From assembly GCF_030908245.1 (NCBI RefSeq), contig NZ_JAVFJJ010000001.1, forward strand, positions 105,555 through 169,554: a stretch of DNA of 64,000 bases, in the 5' to 3' direction. The notes beneath the pieces were generated by a model, which did not search any database, had not been told where the DNA came from, and worked only from the letters and a program-made list of their open reading frames with translations. Positions 16,091-26,580 of the stretch are shown in pieces. The stretch is from Sinomonas sp. ASV322 (GTDB taxonomy: Bacteria; Actinomycetota; Actinomycetes; Actinomycetales; Micrococcaceae). Each line of letters opens with the position of its first letter. Position 1 is the stretch's first letter. The translations under genes were made by a program, and so were the position numbers.

Positions 16091-17588
16091 GTTCAGCGCC
16101 GCGGACATCGCCCGCATCACCGGCGGGCGCCTCGTCGGCGATCCCGGCATCGTCCCCGTCCACGTGACCACCGACTCGCGCGAGGCCCGCGCGGGTTCCC
16201 TGTACGTGGCCAAGCCCGGCGAACATGCCGACGGCCACAGCTTCATCGGCGCGGCCTTCGCTGCCGGCGCGGTCCTGGCGCTGTGCGAGCGCGAGGTCGC
16301 GGACGACGACGGCGCGCCCTTCCCTGCGGTCGTCGTTCCGGACGCCGTGCTCGCCATGGGGACCCTCGCGAAGGAAGCCGTGCGGCGGATCCGCGAGGTC
16401 CGGGCGAATCGGGGCGAGGCCTTCACAGTCGTCGGCATCACCGGCTCGGCTGGCAAGACGACAACGAAGGACCTGCTCGCGGGAATCTTCCGCTCGACTC
16501 CCGAAGGGTCCGCCGCGTCGGCATCCGTCATCGCGCCGCAGGGGTCCTACAACGGCGAGGTCGGCGTCCCGCTGACCGTCTTCGAGGCCGACGAGTCGAC
16601 GCGGTTCCTCGTGATCGAGATGGGCGCGACGGGCATCGGGCATGTCGCGTATCTCGCCGACATGGTGGCGCCGGACATCGGCGTCGTCCTCGCGGTCGGC
16701 ACGGCGCACGCCGGGGAGTTCGGCGGGGTCGAGAACATCGCGCAGGCCAAGGGGGAGCTCCTTGAAGCCCTCTCGCCCGCCGGAACCGCCGTGATCAATC
16801 TCGACGATTCACGCGTCCGGGCGATGGAATCGCGCACGGCCGCGCGCAAGGCGTTCTTCACGTCGGATCCCGCCGCGGCGGCCGGGGCGTCGGCCCGCGG
16901 TAGTGTCGTCGTCGCGCTCGACGCCCACGTCGGGACCGACGGCTGCCCCGCGTTCGGCCTCCGGATCGACGGCGAGGAGCCGCTCCCGGTCCGCAGCCAG
17001 CTCATCGGCGCCCACCACACGGCCAACCTGCTCGCAGCCGCCGCCGTGGCCCACGCCGCCGGCGTCCCGACCTCGGCCATCGCGGCGTCCCTGTCCGAAC
17101 AGGGTCCGGCGAGCCGGTGGCGCATGGAGCGCACCGACCGCCCCGATGGCGTGACGGTCATCAACGACGCCTACAACGCGAACCCCGAATCGATGCGCGC
17201 CGCCCTCCAGACGCTCGCCGACCTCGGCCGGGATCGCCGCACGTGGGCGGTCCTCGGGGCCATGCTCGAGCTCGGGGACGAGTCGATCGCGGCGCACACG
17301 GCCGTGGGGACGCTCGTCGTGAGGCTCAACATCGATCGGCTCGTCGTCGTCGGACGCGAAGCACGGGCGCTGTATGTCTCGGCCGTCAACGAAGGCTCGT
17401 GGGGAGACGAATGCACCTTCGTGGAAGACACGGATGCGGCCTTTGCGCTACTCGAGCGGGAGCTCGCCCCCGGCGACCTCGTCCTCGTCAAGTCATCGAA
17501 CGGCGTGGGCCTTCGGCACCTCGGCGATCGGATAGCATGGGCCGCGCAGGCTCAGCCCACTGACCCCGCCGGAACGGAGCTCATGTGA
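16083..17588 (+). CDS. murF: UDP-MurNAc-tripeptide--D-Ala-D-Ala ligase
   Basis: MurF attaches D-alanyl-D-alanine to complete the UDP-MurNAc-pentapeptide in the cytoplasm. The 501-residue protein carries the ATP loop [13 protein letters not shown], the middle-domain metal region with [13 protein letters not shown], and the C-terminal signature [15 protein letters not shown]. Its start lies inside the end of murE (8-bp overlap) and its stop overlaps the mraY start (GTGA), so translation is probably coupled through the three genes. Confidence 0.95.
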   Translation: MIEFSAADIARITGGRLVGDPGIVPVHVTTDSREARAGSLYVAKPGEHADGHSFIGAAFAAGAVLALCEREVADDDGAPFPAVVVPDAVLAMGTLAKEAVRRIREVRANRGEAFTVVGITGSAGKTTTKDLLAGIFRSTPEGSAASASVIAPQGSYNGEVGVPLTVFEADESTRFLVIEMGATGIGHVAYLADMVAPDIGVVLAVGTAHAGEFGGVENIAQAKGELLEALSPAGTAVINLDDSRVRAMESRTAARKAFFTSDPAAAAGASARGSVVVALDAHVGTDGCPAFGLRIDGEEPLPVRSQLIGAHHTANLLAAAAVAHAAGVPTSAIAASLSEQGPASRWRMERTDRPDGVTVINDAYNANPESMRAALQTLADLGRDRRTWAVLGAMLELGDESIAAHTAVGTLVVRLNIDRLVVVGREARALYVSAVNEGSWGDECTFVEDTDAAFALLERELAPGDLVLVKSSNGVGLRHLGDRIAWAAQAQPTDPAGTELM

Positions 17589-18694
17589 TCGCACTGCTGA
17601 TCGGGGCCGCGCTCGCGCTCGTGCTCGCGTTCGTCGGCACGCCCTTGTTCATCCGGCTGCTCGTCCACCGCGGCTACGGGCAGTTCATCCGGGATGACGG
17701 GCCGACGAGCCACCACACGAAGCGCGGGACGCCGACGATGGGTGGCACAGTCTTCGTCCTCGCGACCGTCTTGGCCTATTTCCTCGCCCATTTCATCGTG
17801 TGGCTCATGCACCCCGCGACAGGCGGGCCCACGGCCTCGGCGCTCCTGCTGCTCTTTCTCATGGTCGGCATGGGGTTCGTGGGCTTCCTCGACGATTTCA
17901 TCAAGATCTCGAAGCAGCGCAGCCTCGGCCTGAGTGCGCGTGCCAAGCTCATCGGCCAGGGCGCCGTGGGCATCGCGTTCGCGCTCCTGGTGCTCCAGTT
18001 CCCGGACGGCAACGGGCGGACGCCCGCGTCCATGACGGTCTCTTTCCTGCGAGACATCCCGTGGCTCAACCTCGCGTTCGCGGGAACGGTCGTCGGGGCG
18101 ATCCTGTTCGTCGTGTGGGCGAACTTCCTCGTCACGGCGGCGAGCAACGGGGTCAACCTCACCGACGGCCTCGACGGCCTCGCTGCGGGCGCATCGATCA
18201 TGGTCTTCGGGGCCTACACGCTCATGGGCATCTGGCAGAGCAATCAGCATTGCGGCTCCGCGCGCGTGCCGGGTTCGGTGTGCTACGAGGTCCGCGATCC
18301 GCTCGACCTCGCGCTCCTCGCCGCGATCATGAGCGCGGCGCTCGTCGGATTCCTCTGGTGGAACACGTCACCCGCAAAGATCTTCATGGGGGACACGGGG
18401 TCCCTCGCGATCGGAGCGGCGATCGCGGGCTTCGCGATCCTGACGCGCACCGAGCTCCTGCTCGGCATCATGGGCGGCCTCTTCGTCCTCATCACGCTGT
18501 CCGTCATCCTCCAGGTGGGCTACTTCAAGGCCACGAAGGGCAAGCGGCTCTTCAAGATGGCGCCGCTCCAGCACCACTTCGAGCTCAAGGGCTGGGCCGA
18601 GGTAACCGTCGTCGTGCGATTCTGGGTTCTCGCCGGGCTCTTCGTGGCCGTGGCGCTGGCTGTGTTCTACGCGGAATGGGTGGCAGGGCTGTGA
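17585..18694 (+). CDS. mraY: phospho-N-acetylmuramoyl-pentapeptide transferase
   Basis: MraY transfers phospho-MurNAc-pentapeptide to undecaprenyl phosphate, forming lipid I on the inner membrane face. The 369-residue polytopic protein shows about ten membrane helices. Conserved motifs include [26 protein letters not shown] and the loop [13 protein letters not shown]; the HHFE motif appears in [11 protein letters not shown]. Its last residues, EWVAGL, are echoed in the mini-ORF immediately downstream. GTG start overlaps the murF stop. Confidence 0.96.
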   Translation: MIALLIGAALALVLAFVGTPLFIRLLVHRGYGQFIRDDGPTSHHTKRGTPTMGGTVFVLATVLAYFLAHFIVWLMHPATGGPTASALLLLFLMVGMGFVGFLDDFIKISKQRSLGLSARAKLIGQGAVGIAFALLVLQFPDGNGRTPASMTVSFLRDIPWLNLAFAGTVVGAILFVVWANFLVTAASNGVNLTDGLDGLAAGASIMVFGAYTLMGIWQSNQHCGSARVPGSVCYEVRDPLDLALLAAIMSAALVGFLWWNTSPAKIFMGDTGSLAIGAAIAGFAILTRTELLLGIMGGLFVLITLSVILQVGYFKATKGKRLFKMAPLQHHFELKGWAEVTVVVRFWVLAGLFVAVALAVFYAEWVAGL

Positions 18695-18769
18695 CAGCGG
18701 GGCACAACGCCGCGCGGCTGGCGGCGCAGGCCGCTCAATTCAACACGGAGTGGGTGGCAGGGCAGTGAC
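18672..18769 (+). repeat. 24-bp direct repeat bracketing the mraY-murD junction
   Basis: CGGAATGGGTGGCAGGGC... at 18672-18695 and CGGAGTGGGTGGCAGGGC... at 18746-18769 match at 22 of 24 positions with a 74-bp offset. Both copies end in GTGAC, so both create a stop/start overlap. The sequence between the copies is not repeated. Confidence 0.85.
18691..18768 (+). CDS. 25-codon mini-ORF between mraY and murD (hypothetical)
   Basis: A GTG at 18691 overlaps the mraY stop as GTGA, and the frame runs 25 codons to a TGA that overlaps the murD GTG, again as GTGA. The mini-ORF therefore exactly bridges the two genes without a gap. Its last six residues, EWVAGQ, copy the last six of MraY (EWVAGL). At DNA level, 24 bp at 18672-18695 recur at 18746-18769 with two mismatches. 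It is Ala-rich with no membrane segment. It may be a decaying duplicate of the mraY end that preserves translational coupling, or simply a spacer; expression is unproven. Confidence 0.4.
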   Translation: MTAGHNAARLAAQAAQFNTEWVAGQ

Positions 18770-20315
18770 GGGTAGCTGGGACAAAGGTCATGGCGGCGCG
18801 GTCGAGCGGCGCCTCGAGTCGCTCACGTCGTGGGATGCCGACTGGTCCGGACTCCGCGTCGTCGTGACAGGCATCGGGGTTTCCGGCTTCGCGGCCGCGG
18901 ACACCCTCATCGAGCTGGGGGCCAGCGTCGTCGTCGTCGACGCGTCGGTGACGGAGCGCACGGAGGCGCAGGCTGAGACGCTTCGGATCGTCGGCGCGGT
19001 CGACGTCCTCCTCGGCCCCGACGCCGTCCAGTCCCTTCCCCTCGTCGAGGGCGCGTTGCCGGACCTCGTCGTCACCTCGCCCGGGTGGCGGCCCGACCAG
19101 GCCGTCCTCGCCGCGGCTGCCCGCAAGCACATCCCCGTGTGGGGAGACGTCGAGCTCGCGTGGCGCGTTCGCTCCCGGCGCGGCAAGAAGACCGCCGAGT
19201 GGCTGGCCGTCACCGGCACGAACGGCAAGACGACGACGGTCGGCATGGCCGAGTCGATGCTTCGCGCCGCGGGGATCAAGGCGATCGCCGTCGGGAACGT
19301 CGGCACTCCGATCCTCGACGCGATCCGCGAGCCGGTCGAATACGACGTGTTCGTCGTCGAGCTCTCGAGCTTCCAGCTCCACTGGGCCGAATCCCTCTCG
19401 CCGCTCGCGTCGGTCGTGCTCAACGTCGCGGAGGACCACGTGGACTGGCACGGCTCGTACGAGAGCTATCTCGCCGACAAGGCGAAGGTGTACCACAACA
19501 CGCGGAAGGCGGCGGTCTACAACGTCGAGCAGATCGAGACCGAGCGCATGGTCGAGGACGCCGACGTCGTCGAAGGATGCCGCGCGATCGGCTTTACGAC
19601 GGGAACGCCCGGGCTCAGCATGCTCGGCGTCGTCGAGGGCCTCCTCGTCGACAGGGCCTACATCGCGGAGCGCCGCGATCAGGCCGCCGAACTCGCATCG
19701 ATCAAGGACCTCGGAAAGATCGCCCCGCGGCATACGGTCGCGAATGCGCTCGCGGCCGCGGCGCTCGTCCGGGCGTGCGGCGTCGAGCCGGTCGCGGTCC
19801 GGGAGGGCCTCCGGCGCTACCTTCCGGGCGATCACCGGATCCAGCCGATTGCGTCCGTGGACGGCGTCGAATGGGTCAACGATTCGAAGGCGACCAATCC
19901 GCACGCGGCCGCCGCGTCCCTCGCGGCGTTCGAGTCCGTCGTGTGGATCGCGGGTGGCCTCTCGAAGGGTGTGACCTACGACGAGCTCGTCTCGCGCAAT
20001 GCTTCGCGTCTCAAGACGGTCGTCCTCATCGGAGTCGACAGCAGGGAGCTCGCGGCCGCGCTCGCGCGACACGCGCCGAATGTCCCGGTGATCTCCGTGG
20101 AGCCGGGCGAGACTGGAGGAGACCAGCCGGACGGGGCATCGATCATGGACGAGGCCGTCGCGCGCGCTGCCGAGGTCGCCGTGGCCGGCGATACTGTGCT
20201 CATGGCGCCGGCAGCGGCCTCGATGGACCAGTTCGCGTCCTACGCCCAGCGGGGCGCGGCGTTCGTCGACGCCGTCCAACGGCTCGTCGAGAGGCAGGCC
20301 CACAGCAAGGAGTAG
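18765..20315 (+). CDS. murD: UDP-N-acetylmuramoyl-L-alanine--D-glutamate ligase
   Basis: MurD adds D-glutamate to UDP-MurNAc-L-Ala. The 516-residue protein begins with a Rossmann-like domain (VVVTGIGVSGFAAADTLIELG), then the ATP loop VTGTNGKTTTVGMAES and ELSSFQL, and the C-terminal motif WVNDSKATNPHAA. The GTG at 18765 is chosen because it overlaps the preceding mini-ORF stop; an in-frame GTG at 18750 has no ribosome site. It is 3 bp from ftsW. Confidence 0.93.
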   Translation: MTGSWDKGHGGAVERRLESLTSWDADWSGLRVVVTGIGVSGFAAADTLIELGASVVVVDASVTERTEAQAETLRIVGAVDVLLGPDAVQSLPLVEGALPDLVVTSPGWRPDQAVLAAAARKHIPVWGDVELAWRVRSRRGKKTAEWLAVTGTNGKTTTVGMAESMLRAAGIKAIAVGNVGTPILDAIREPVEYDVFVVELSSFQLHWAESLSPLASVVLNVAEDHVDWHGSYESYLADKAKVYHNTRKAAVYNVEQIETERMVEDADVVEGCRAIGFTTGTPGLSMLGVVEGLLVDRAYIAERRDQAAELASIKDLGKIAPRHTVANALAAAALVRACGVEPVAVREGLRRYLPGDHRIQPIASVDGVEWVNDSKATNPHAAAASLAAFESVVWIAGGLSKGVTYDELVSRNASRLKTVVLIGVDSRELAAALARHAPNVPVISVEPGETGGDQPDGASIMDEAVARAAEVAVAGDTVLMAPAAASMDQFASYAQRGAAFVDAVQRLVERQAHSKE

Positions 20316-20318
20316 AGG

Positions 20319-21569
20319 ATGGCCACAGCGCAGCAGGAGCGGCCGGCCAAGACCGCGCAATCGCTGTGGCGGCGCCTCGAGGGCCCCGGCCCGCTCGGGG
20401 CGGGGGCGGGCTACTACCTCATCCTCGGCTCGACGCTCGCACTCATGGCCATCGGCATCATGATGGTGCTCTCGGCGTCGAGCGTCGAGAGCATCTCGCT
20501 GGGCGAGAGCCCCTACACGGCGGCCCTCAAGCAGACCGCATTCGGCGCCGTCGGCGTCGTCGGGATGCTCATCATCTCCCGGATCAACGTGCGCTGGCTC
20601 AAACGCCTCGCCTGGCCCGGCATCGGCGTGACGCTCGTCCTGCTTCTGCTCGTCCAGCTCATCGGCAAGCGAGTGCTCGGCAACCGGAACTGGATCGACG
20701 TCGCCGGGTTCAGCCTCCAGCCGTCCGAGTTCGCAAAGCTTCTCCTCGCGCTCTGGATGGCGACGGTGCTCAGCAAGAAGGCCAACTTGACCCATAGCTG
20801 GCTCCACGCGCTCGTGCCCGTCGTCCCCATGGGGCTCGCCGTCGCGGCGCTCGTCATCTGGGGCCACGACCTCGGCACAACCCTCGTCATCCTGCTCGTG
20901 GTTGCGGCGGGACTCTTCTTCGGCGGCATCCCGACCCGGATCTTCCTCGTATGCGGCGCCCTCATGACAGTCGGCGCGATCGGCTTCGCTGTCACAAGCC
21001 CCAACCGCATGTGCCGCATCTACGAGTGGCTCGGCCAGAACCCCCCGGTCTGCCAGCAGGACGGCGCGGATTTCGGCTATCAGGTACAGAACGGACTCCA
21101 GGGCCTCGCGTCAGGCGGCTGGCTCGGAGTCGGCCTCGGCCAGAGCCGGCAGAAGTACAACTGGATCCCCGAGGCGCACAACGACTTCATCTTCTCGGTC
21201 CTCGGCGAAGAACTCGGCCTGTTCGGCACGCTCCTCGTCCTCGCCCTCTTCGCCGTCATGGCTGTCGCGATCTTCCGCGTCGTCGTGCGGCAGCAGGAGC
21301 TCTTCCCTCGCGTCCTCGCGGGCACCATCATGGCCTGGCTCCTCGGCCAGGCGGCACTCAATATGGCGATGGTCACGGGACTCCTTCCCGTCATCGGCGT
21401 CCCGCTGCCGTTCATCTCCTCGGGAGGCTCGGCGCTCGTGAGCTGCCTGTGTGGCATCGGCGTAGTCTTGTCTCTGGCCCGCGAGGAGATGCGGCCCGCC
21501 CGCGCCGCGCGCACGAAGCGGACGGCGACGAAGGCGCAGAAGGCGACGAAGCGGAAGGCCACCACCTAG
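20319..21569 (+). CDS. ftsW: lipid II polymerase FtsW (SEDS family)
   Basis: FtsW is the SEDS glycosyltransferase that polymerises lipid II at the septum, in complex with FtsI. The 416-residue protein has about ten membrane helices. The SEDS motifs are visible: [21 protein letters not shown] with the conserved QPSE, the [17 protein letters not shown] loop, and the C-terminal [16 protein letters not shown]. The cytoplasmic tail is strongly Lys/Arg/Thr-rich. An AAGGAG site precedes the ATG 3 bp after murD. Confidence 0.94.
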   Translation: MATAQQERPAKTAQSLWRRLEGPGPLGAGAGYYLILGSTLALMAIGIMMVLSASSVESISLGESPYTAALKQTAFGAVGVVGMLIISRINVRWLKRLAWPGIGVTLVLLLLVQLIGKRVLGNRNWIDVAGFSLQPSEFAKLLLALWMATVLSKKANLTHSWLHALVPVVPMGLAVAALVIWGHDLGTTLVILLVVAAGLFFGGIPTRIFLVCGALMTVGAIGFAVTSPNRMCRIYEWLGQNPPVCQQDGADFGYQVQNGLQGLASGGWLGVGLGQSRQKYNWIPEAHNDFIFSVLGEELGLFGTLLVLALFAVMAVAIFRVVVRQQELFPRVLAGTIMAWLLGQAALNMAMVTGLLPVIGVPLPFISSGGSALVSCLCGIGVVLSLAREEMRPARAARTKRTATKAQKATKRKATT

Positions 21570-21571
21570 CA

Positions 21572-22708
21572 ATGCCCGATCAGGACCTCTCCCGGGCGGC
21601 CGGACAGCCGGTCGCGTCCGGCCCGTCCGTCGTCCTTGCCGGCGGGGGGACCGCCGGCCACATCAGCCCGCTGCTTGCGATTGCGCGCGCCGTCGAACGA
21701 CGCGACCCGTCGGCGAGGATTCTCGCCGTCGGAACCGCGTCCGGCATGGAGACGCGCCTCGTTCCCGAAGCCGGCTTCGATCTCGCAACGATCGACAGGG
21801 TTCCGCTGCCCCGCAAACCGAGCCTCGACCTCGTCAAGCTCCCGCGCCGGCTCGCGGGTGCCGTCAAGCAGGCGGAACGCATCCTCGTCGACGCGGAGGC
21901 CGATGTCCTCGTCGGGGTCGGCGGCTACGTGTGCACGCCGCTCTACCTCGCGGCGCGCCGTCGCGGCACCCCGATCGTCATCCACGAGGCGAACACCCGG
22001 GCCGGTCTCGCCAACCGGGTCGGCGCCCTCTTCACGCAGCGTGTAGGCAAGGCATTCGACGAGACGCGGCTCAGGCATGCCCGCCTCGTCGGGATGCCCA
22101 TGCGCCGCGAGGTCTCGGGCCTCGACCGCGACGCCGACCGCGACGCGGCGCGCCGCTCCCTCGGCCTCGACGTCGACCGCCCCACGCTCGTGGTCACGGG
22201 CGGGTCCTCGGGGGCGCTGAGCATCAACCGGACGATCGCGGCGTCCCTCGCCGCCCTCGCGGCCGCCGGCATCCAGACGCTCCACATCACGGGACGCGGC
22301 AAGTCCCTCGCAGCGGACGACGGCGCGCCGCTCGCCGCCGAGGGCTACCGCCAGGTCGAATACGTGGATGGCATGGAGCTGGCCTACGCGGCCGCCGATC
22401 TCCTGGTGTGCCGCTCGGGCGCCGGAACGGTCTGCGAGGTCGCCGCCGCGGGCGTCCCTGCCGTGTTCGTCCCGCTCCCCATCGGGAACGGCGAGCAGGC
22501 CCTCAACGCGCGGGGCCTCGTCGAGGCAGGTGCCGCGAAGCTTGTGCGCGATGCGGACTTCTCCCCGGAGTGGCTCGAGCGCGAGGTCATCCCGCTCGTG
22601 ACCGAACCTGCGGCGCTCGCCGAGATGTCCGGGCGCGCTCGGACGCTCGGGATCCGGGACGCGGATGACGCGATGGCGACGATGGTCATGGAGGCAGCGA
22701 GCTCGTGA
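21572..22708 (+). CDS. murG: UDP-GlcNAc:lipid I GlcNAc transferase
   Basis: MurG adds GlcNAc to lipid I, making lipid II, at the inner membrane face. The 378-residue GT-B glycosyltransferase has the N-terminal G-loop [17 protein letters not shown], the second glycine motif [15 protein letters not shown], and the C-terminal donor-site segment [20 protein letters not shown] followed by the GNGEQALNA loop. The ATG at 21572 lies 2 bp after the ftsW stop; a far longer open frame reaching back into ftsW is an artefact. Its stop overlaps the murC start as GTGA. Confidence 0.95.
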   Translation: MPDQDLSRAAGQPVASGPSVVLAGGGTAGHISPLLAIARAVERRDPSARILAVGTASGMETRLVPEAGFDLATIDRVPLPRKPSLDLVKLPRRLAGAVKQAERILVDAEADVLVGVGGYVCTPLYLAARRRGTPIVIHEANTRAGLANRVGALFTQRVGKAFDETRLRHARLVGMPMRREVSGLDRDADRDAARRSLGLDVDRPTLVVTGGSSGALSINRTIAASLAALAAAGIQTLHITGRGKSLAADDGAPLAAEGYRQVEYVDGMELAYAAADLLVCRSGAGTVCEVAAAGVPAVFVPLPIGNGEQALNARGLVEAGAAKLVRDADFSPEWLEREVIPLVTEPAALAEMSGRARTLGIRDADDAMATMVMEAASS

Positions 22709-24135
22709 ACGGACAGACCACTCCTCAGCCCGGCACGGCGCTGGCCGAGCTCGGCCGCGTGCATTTCGTGGGGGTGGGCGGCGTCGGGATGTCCGCCGTC
22801 GCGCGCGTCATGGTGGCGCGCGGCGTGCCCGTGAGCGGCTCCGACGCGAAGGACCTCCCGGTCATGCGGGAGCTGGCGGCACTTGGCGCGCGCATCGCCG
22901 TCGGCTACGACGCGGCGAACGTCGGCGACGCCGAGACGGTCGTCACGGGCTCGGCGATCCGGCCGGACAACCCGGAGCTCGCCGAGGCGCGCGCCCGCGG
23001 CCTCCCTGTGCTCCACCGCTCTGAGGGCCTCGCGGCCGCGATGGCGGGCAGCCGCGTGCTCGCCGTCGCCGGCACGCACGGGAAGACCACGACGACGTCG
23101 ATGGCCACGTGGATGCTGCGCGGCGCGGGGCTCGACCCGAGCTTCGCGATCGGCGCGAACGTTCCGGCGCTCGGCGTCAACGCAGCCCACGGCTCGACGG
23201 ACATCTTCGTGGCCGAGGCTGATGAGTCCGACGCGTCGTTCCTCAACTACCGCCCGTTCGTCGAGATCATCACGAATGTCGAAGCCGATCACCTCGACCA
23301 CTACGGGACGGCCGAGGCCGTCCACGCCTCCTTCGACGCGTTCGCCGCCCTTCTGCCCCCGGACGGCCTGCTCGTCGCGTGCGCAGACGACGTCGGCGCG
23401 CGCGGCGTGGCCGAGCGTGTGCGGGCGGGAGCGGCGGACGACGGCGGCCCGCGCGTGCTGCTCTATGGCACCTCGCCGGATGCCGACCTGCGGCTCGGGT
23501 TCGGTCCCCACGGCGCGACGCTCGCGTGGGACGGCGGCGAGGCTGCCCTCCCGCTCGTGGTCCCGGGTGTCCACAACGCCCTCAACGCGGCGGCGGCGTT
23601 CGGTGCCGTCGTCGTCGGCCTCGGCGCCGATCCCGACGCCTGCGCGGCGTCGCTCGCGACGTTCAGCGGCGCGGCGCGGCGCTTCGAGTTCAAGGGCGAA
23701 GCCGACGGCGTCCGTGTCTACGACGACTACGCCCACCATCCGACCGAAGTGCGGGCCGCCCTCGCCGCCGCGCGCGGCGTGGCCGGAAGCGGGGGAGTGC
23801 ACGTTCTCTTCCAGCCGCACCTGTTCTCGCGCACGCGCGAGTTCGCGGCGGAGTTCGCCGCCGCGCTCGCGCTGGCGGACACGGTTCGCGTCCTCGACAT
23901 CTATCCCGCACGCGAGGATCCGATCCCGGGGGTGACGAGCGAGCTCGTCACGGCATCGCTTCCGGGCGGTTCCTACGCGCCGTCGGCCGCTGCGGCCATC
24001 GCGGAGCTGGTCGCCGCGGCCGCTCCCGGGGACATCGTCCTGACCGTCGGGGCGGGAGACGTCACGTCCTACGGGCCCGCGCTCGTCGAGGCTATCGCTG
24101 CGAGGGCTCACGGAGGCCATCCGCATGGCACCTAG
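22705..24135 (+). CDS. murC: UDP-N-acetylmuramate--L-alanine ligase
   Basis: MurC adds the first stem residue, L-alanine, to UDP-MurNAc. The 476-residue protein opens with the nucleotide-binding [16 protein letters not shown], then the ATP loop [12 protein letters not shown], the metal-site [10 protein letters not shown] and the C-terminal [16 protein letters not shown]. Start overlaps the murG stop (GTGA) and its end overlaps ftsQ by 11 bp. No ATP-site residue appears to be missing. Confidence 0.95.
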   Translation: MNGQTTPQPGTALAELGRVHFVGVGGVGMSAVARVMVARGVPVSGSDAKDLPVMRELAALGARIAVGYDAANVGDAETVVTGSAIRPDNPELAEARARGLPVLHRSEGLAAAMAGSRVLAVAGTHGKTTTTSMATWMLRGAGLDPSFAIGANVPALGVNAAHGSTDIFVAEADESDASFLNYRPFVEIITNVEADHLDHYGTAEAVHASFDAFAALLPPDGLLVACADDVGARGVAERVRAGAADDGGPRVLLYGTSPDADLRLGFGPHGATLAWDGGEAALPLVVPGVHNALNAAAAFGAVVVGLGADPDACAASLATFSGAARRFEFKGEADGVRVYDDYAHHPTEVRAALAAARGVAGSGGVHVLFQPHLFSRTREFAAEFAAALALADTVRVLDIYPAREDPIPGVTSELVTASLPGGSYAPSAAAAIAELVAAAAPGDIVLTVGAGDVTSYGPALVEAIAARAHGGHPHGT

Positions 24136-25171
24136 CCCGCGCAAGCCCAGAGTGCCCCGCTCGGGCCCGGCGGGCGGCCCCGAGGCACCGGCCGAGGGCC
24201 GTGAGCCCGGCGGGGGAGAGGGGCACCGCGTGTCCCTCGGCGCGTCGGCCAAGGTCACCGTCCTCCGCCCGATCCACGACGACGACGGCGAGCCACAGGG
24301 CGTCGACGACGCGGACGGGGGGTCGACGGCGACGCAGGCCGCGCGTGCCGACGCCGAGCCGGCCGCGAAGCGCGCACGGCGCGGGCTGGGCCGCGGGCGG
24401 AAGGCCGCGTCGTCGTCGCCCGCATCCCCGCGGCCGTCGGGCGACGTCCTCGCGTTTCCCGTGCCCCGCGCGAAGCGGATCCGGAGAAGGGCGATCATCA
24501 TCGCCGCGACCACGGTCGCTCTCGTCGCGGCGCTCATGGCCGTCGTCGTCTTCACGCCCGTGCTCGCGGTGCGCACCATCGCCGTCCAGGGGACCAGGAT
24601 GCTCGCGCCGGCCCAGGTCACAGCGGCCCTCAAGCCCCTCGAAGGCCGATCTCTCACACTTGTCGGGCCGGATGACGTGTCGCGGCTCCTCAAGCCCATT
24701 GTGCAGGTCAAGTCGGCCCAGAGCCGCGCCGTGCCCCCGAACACGCTTCTCGTCACGATCGTCGAGCGGATTCCCGTTGCGCTCGTCAAGCAGGACAAGG
24801 GCTTCTCGGTGGTCGACGGTGACGGCGTCGAAGTCGCCCAGACGGCCGATCGCGGGGCATTCGCCGTGCCCGTGATCGATTCGGGCGGAAGCGCCCTCCC
24901 GCACGCGACGTTCCTCGCGATCACGGGCGTCCTCGCGGCCCTTCCCGCCGACGTCCTCTCGCAGCTTGCCACGGCCAAGGCCGATTCGGTCGACTCGGTG
25001 CAGCTCAAGCTCGCGAACGGCAAGACCGTGATCTGGGGAAACTCGGACGACCGTGATCTCAAGGCGAAGGTGCTCGAGGCGCTCATGAAGGCCACGGAGA
25101 ATCCCGTCAAGGGTCAGCCGCCGGTCAATGTCTACGACGTGAGTGTTCCGCGCCATCCCGTGACCCGCTGA
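24125..25171 (+). CDS. ftsQ: cell-division protein FtsQ
   Basis: FtsQ is a bitopic divisome scaffold. The 348-residue protein has an unusually long, charged and probably disordered cytoplasmic segment of about 120 residues rich in Arg, Pro, Asp and Gly. One membrane helix follows (about 121-146). The POTRA-like domain begins at [21 protein letters not shown] and is followed by the FtsQ/DivIB domain ([13 protein letters not shown]). It overlaps murC by 11 bp and is the last gene before a 197-bp gap that carries the ftsZ promoter. Confidence 0.9.
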   Translation: MAPSPRKPRVPRSGPAGGPEAPAEGREPGGGEGHRVSLGASAKVTVLRPIHDDDGEPQGVDDADGGSTATQAARADAEPAAKRARRGLGRGRKAASSSPASPRPSGDVLAFPVPRAKRIRRRAIIIAATTVALVAALMAVVVFTPVLAVRTIAVQGTRMLAPAQVTAALKPLEGRSLTLVGPDDVSRLLKPIVQVKSAQSRAVPPNTLLVTIVERIPVALVKQDKGFSVVDGDGVEVAQTADRGAFAVPVIDSGGSALPHATFLAITGVLAALPADVLSQLATAKADSVDSVQLKLANGKTVIWGNSDDRDLKAKVLEALMKATENPVKGQPPVNVYDVSVPRHPVTR

Positions 25172-25276
25172 GTGCTCGGGGCGGGCCGCCAGGCCTCTCG
25201 CGACAATGCGCGCGACACGCCTTGGCGGTCGTTGCACGCGGGAAGTGCGGGAAATACCGTCTTCACCAAGAGCTAG

Positions 25277-25308
25277 TTGACATAACTATAACCTTCGACT
25301 TGAAGGTT
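25277..25308 (+). promoter_or_regulatory. ftsZ promoter region with inverted repeat
   Basis: In the 197-bp ftsQ-ftsZ gap, TTGACA (25277-25282) is a consensus -35. A poor -10 (TTGAAG, 25300-25305) stands 17 nt downstream. A perfect inverted repeat AACCTTC-N5-GAAGGTT (25290-25308) covers spacer and -10, so it could be an operator or an mRNA hairpin. The stretch is clearly more AT-rich than its surroundings. A dedicated ftsZ promoter in this gap is common in actinobacteria. Confidence 0.6.
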
Positions 25309-25368
25309 AAGGTTGTGCGATTCGAACCTCTTGCAGAACAGCAGGCTTTCGAACAAGGGACACTCAAC

Positions 25369-26580
25369 GTGGCAGCACCGCAGAACTACTTGGCCGTCAT
25401 CAAGGTCGTCGGCATCGGCGGCGGTGGCGTGAACGCAGTAAACCGCATGATCGAAGTCGGTCTGCGAGGGGTGGAATTCATCGCCATCAACACGGACGCG
25501 CAGGCGCTGCTCATGAGCGACGCCGACGTCAAGCTCGATGTCGGGCGCGAGCTCACCCGCGGCCTCGGCGCGGGCGCGAACCCCGAGGTCGGACGCCAGG
25601 CGGCCGAGGACCACTCGGACGAGATCGAGGAAGTGCTTCGCGGCGCCGACATGGTCTTCGTCACGGCGGGCGAAGGCGGCGGAACCGGCACGGGCGGCGC
25701 TCCCGTCGTGGCGCGCATCGCCCGCTCCCTCGGTGCCCTCACGATCGGCGTCGTGACGCGGCCGTTCACGTTCGAGGGCCGCCGCCGCGCGACCTCGGCC
25801 GAGAATGGCATCGAAGCACTCCGCGACGAGGTCGACACTCTCATCGTCATCCCCAACGACCGCCTGCTCTCGATCAGCGACCGCAACGTCTCAGTGCTCG
25901 ACGCCTTCCGGTCGGCGGACCAGGTGCTGCTTTCGGGCGTCCAGGGCATCACCGACCTCATCACGACTCCCGGCCTGATCAACCTCGACTTCGCGGACGT
26001 CAAGTCCGTGATGCAGGGCGCCGGCTCGGCGCTCATGGGCATCGGCTCGGCGCGCGGCGAGGACCGCGCCGTCAAGGCAGCCGAGCTCGCCATCGCGTCG
26101 CCGCTCCTCGAGGCATCGATCGACGGTGCCCACGGCGTCCTGCTGTCGATCCAGGGCGGCAGCGACCTCGGCCTCTTCGAGATCAACGAGGCCGCGCGCC
26201 TCGTCCAGGAGGTCGCGCACCCCGAGGCCAACATCATCTTCGGCGCGGTCATCGACGACGCGCTCGGCGACGAGGCCCGCGTGACCGTCATCGCGGCCGG
26301 CTTCGACGACGTCAAGGCCACGTCGCCGTCGCTCGAGGACACGAAGGCCAAGGCCGCTGCCCAGGCTGCGGCAGCTGCTGCCCAGCAGCCGATGGCCGTG
26401 CCCGCCGCGCCGCGGCCCGTGGCCCAGCCCACGCCCGTGCACGCGGGCCTGAGCCAGTGGAGCCAGTCCTCGGCGGGATCGTCGGCCGACTCGGGCTTCG
26501 ACGTCGAGCTCCCGGCCGTCGTCGAGCATGACCTCACCGGCTCGCGCGACGACCTCGACGTGCCCGACTTCCTCAAGTGA
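25369..26580 (+). CDS. ftsZ: cell-division GTPase FtsZ
   Basis: FtsZ polymerises into the cytokinetic ring. The 403-residue protein has the tubulin-like G-box [10 protein letters not shown] at about 104-113, the T7 region [22 protein letters not shown], a variable Ala/Pro/Gln-rich linker (about 320-375) and the conserved C-terminal peptide DLDVPDFLK, the docking site for SepF and FtsW in actinobacteria. GTG 25369 has an AAGGGA site 8 nt upstream and gives the family N-terminus ([15 protein letters not shown]). An open frame extending to 25222 contains the promoter and is rejected. Stop overlaps pgeF (GTGA). Confidence 0.97.
   Translation: MAAPQNYLAVIKVVGIGGGGVNAVNRMIEVGLRGVEFIAINTDAQALLMSDADVKLDVGRELTRGLGAGANPEVGRQAAEDHSDEIEEVLRGADMVFVTAGEGGGTGTGGAPVVARIARSLGALTIGVVTRPFTFEGRRRATSAENGIEALRDEVDTLIVIPNDRLLSISDRNVSVLDAFRSADQVLLSGVQGITDLITTPGLINLDFADVKSVMQGAGSALMGIGSARGEDRAVKAAELAIASPLLEASIDGAHGVLLSIQGGSDLGLFEINEAARLVQEVAHPEANIIFGAVIDDALGDEARVTVIAAGFDDVKATSPSLEDTKAKAAAQAAAAAAQQPMAVPAAPRPVAQPTPVHAGLSQWSQSSAGSSADSGFDVELPAVVEHDLTGSRDDLDVPDFLK

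Noticed and set aside
25315..25340. LexA (SOS) box near TTCGAACC before ftsZ
   Set aside because: Only one half-site matches; the second half (GTTCG) is missing.
25222..25368. Longer FtsZ start at 25222
   Set aside because: The extra 49 residues are encoded by AT-rich promoter DNA and do not occur in FtsZ; GTG 25369 has a good ribosome site.
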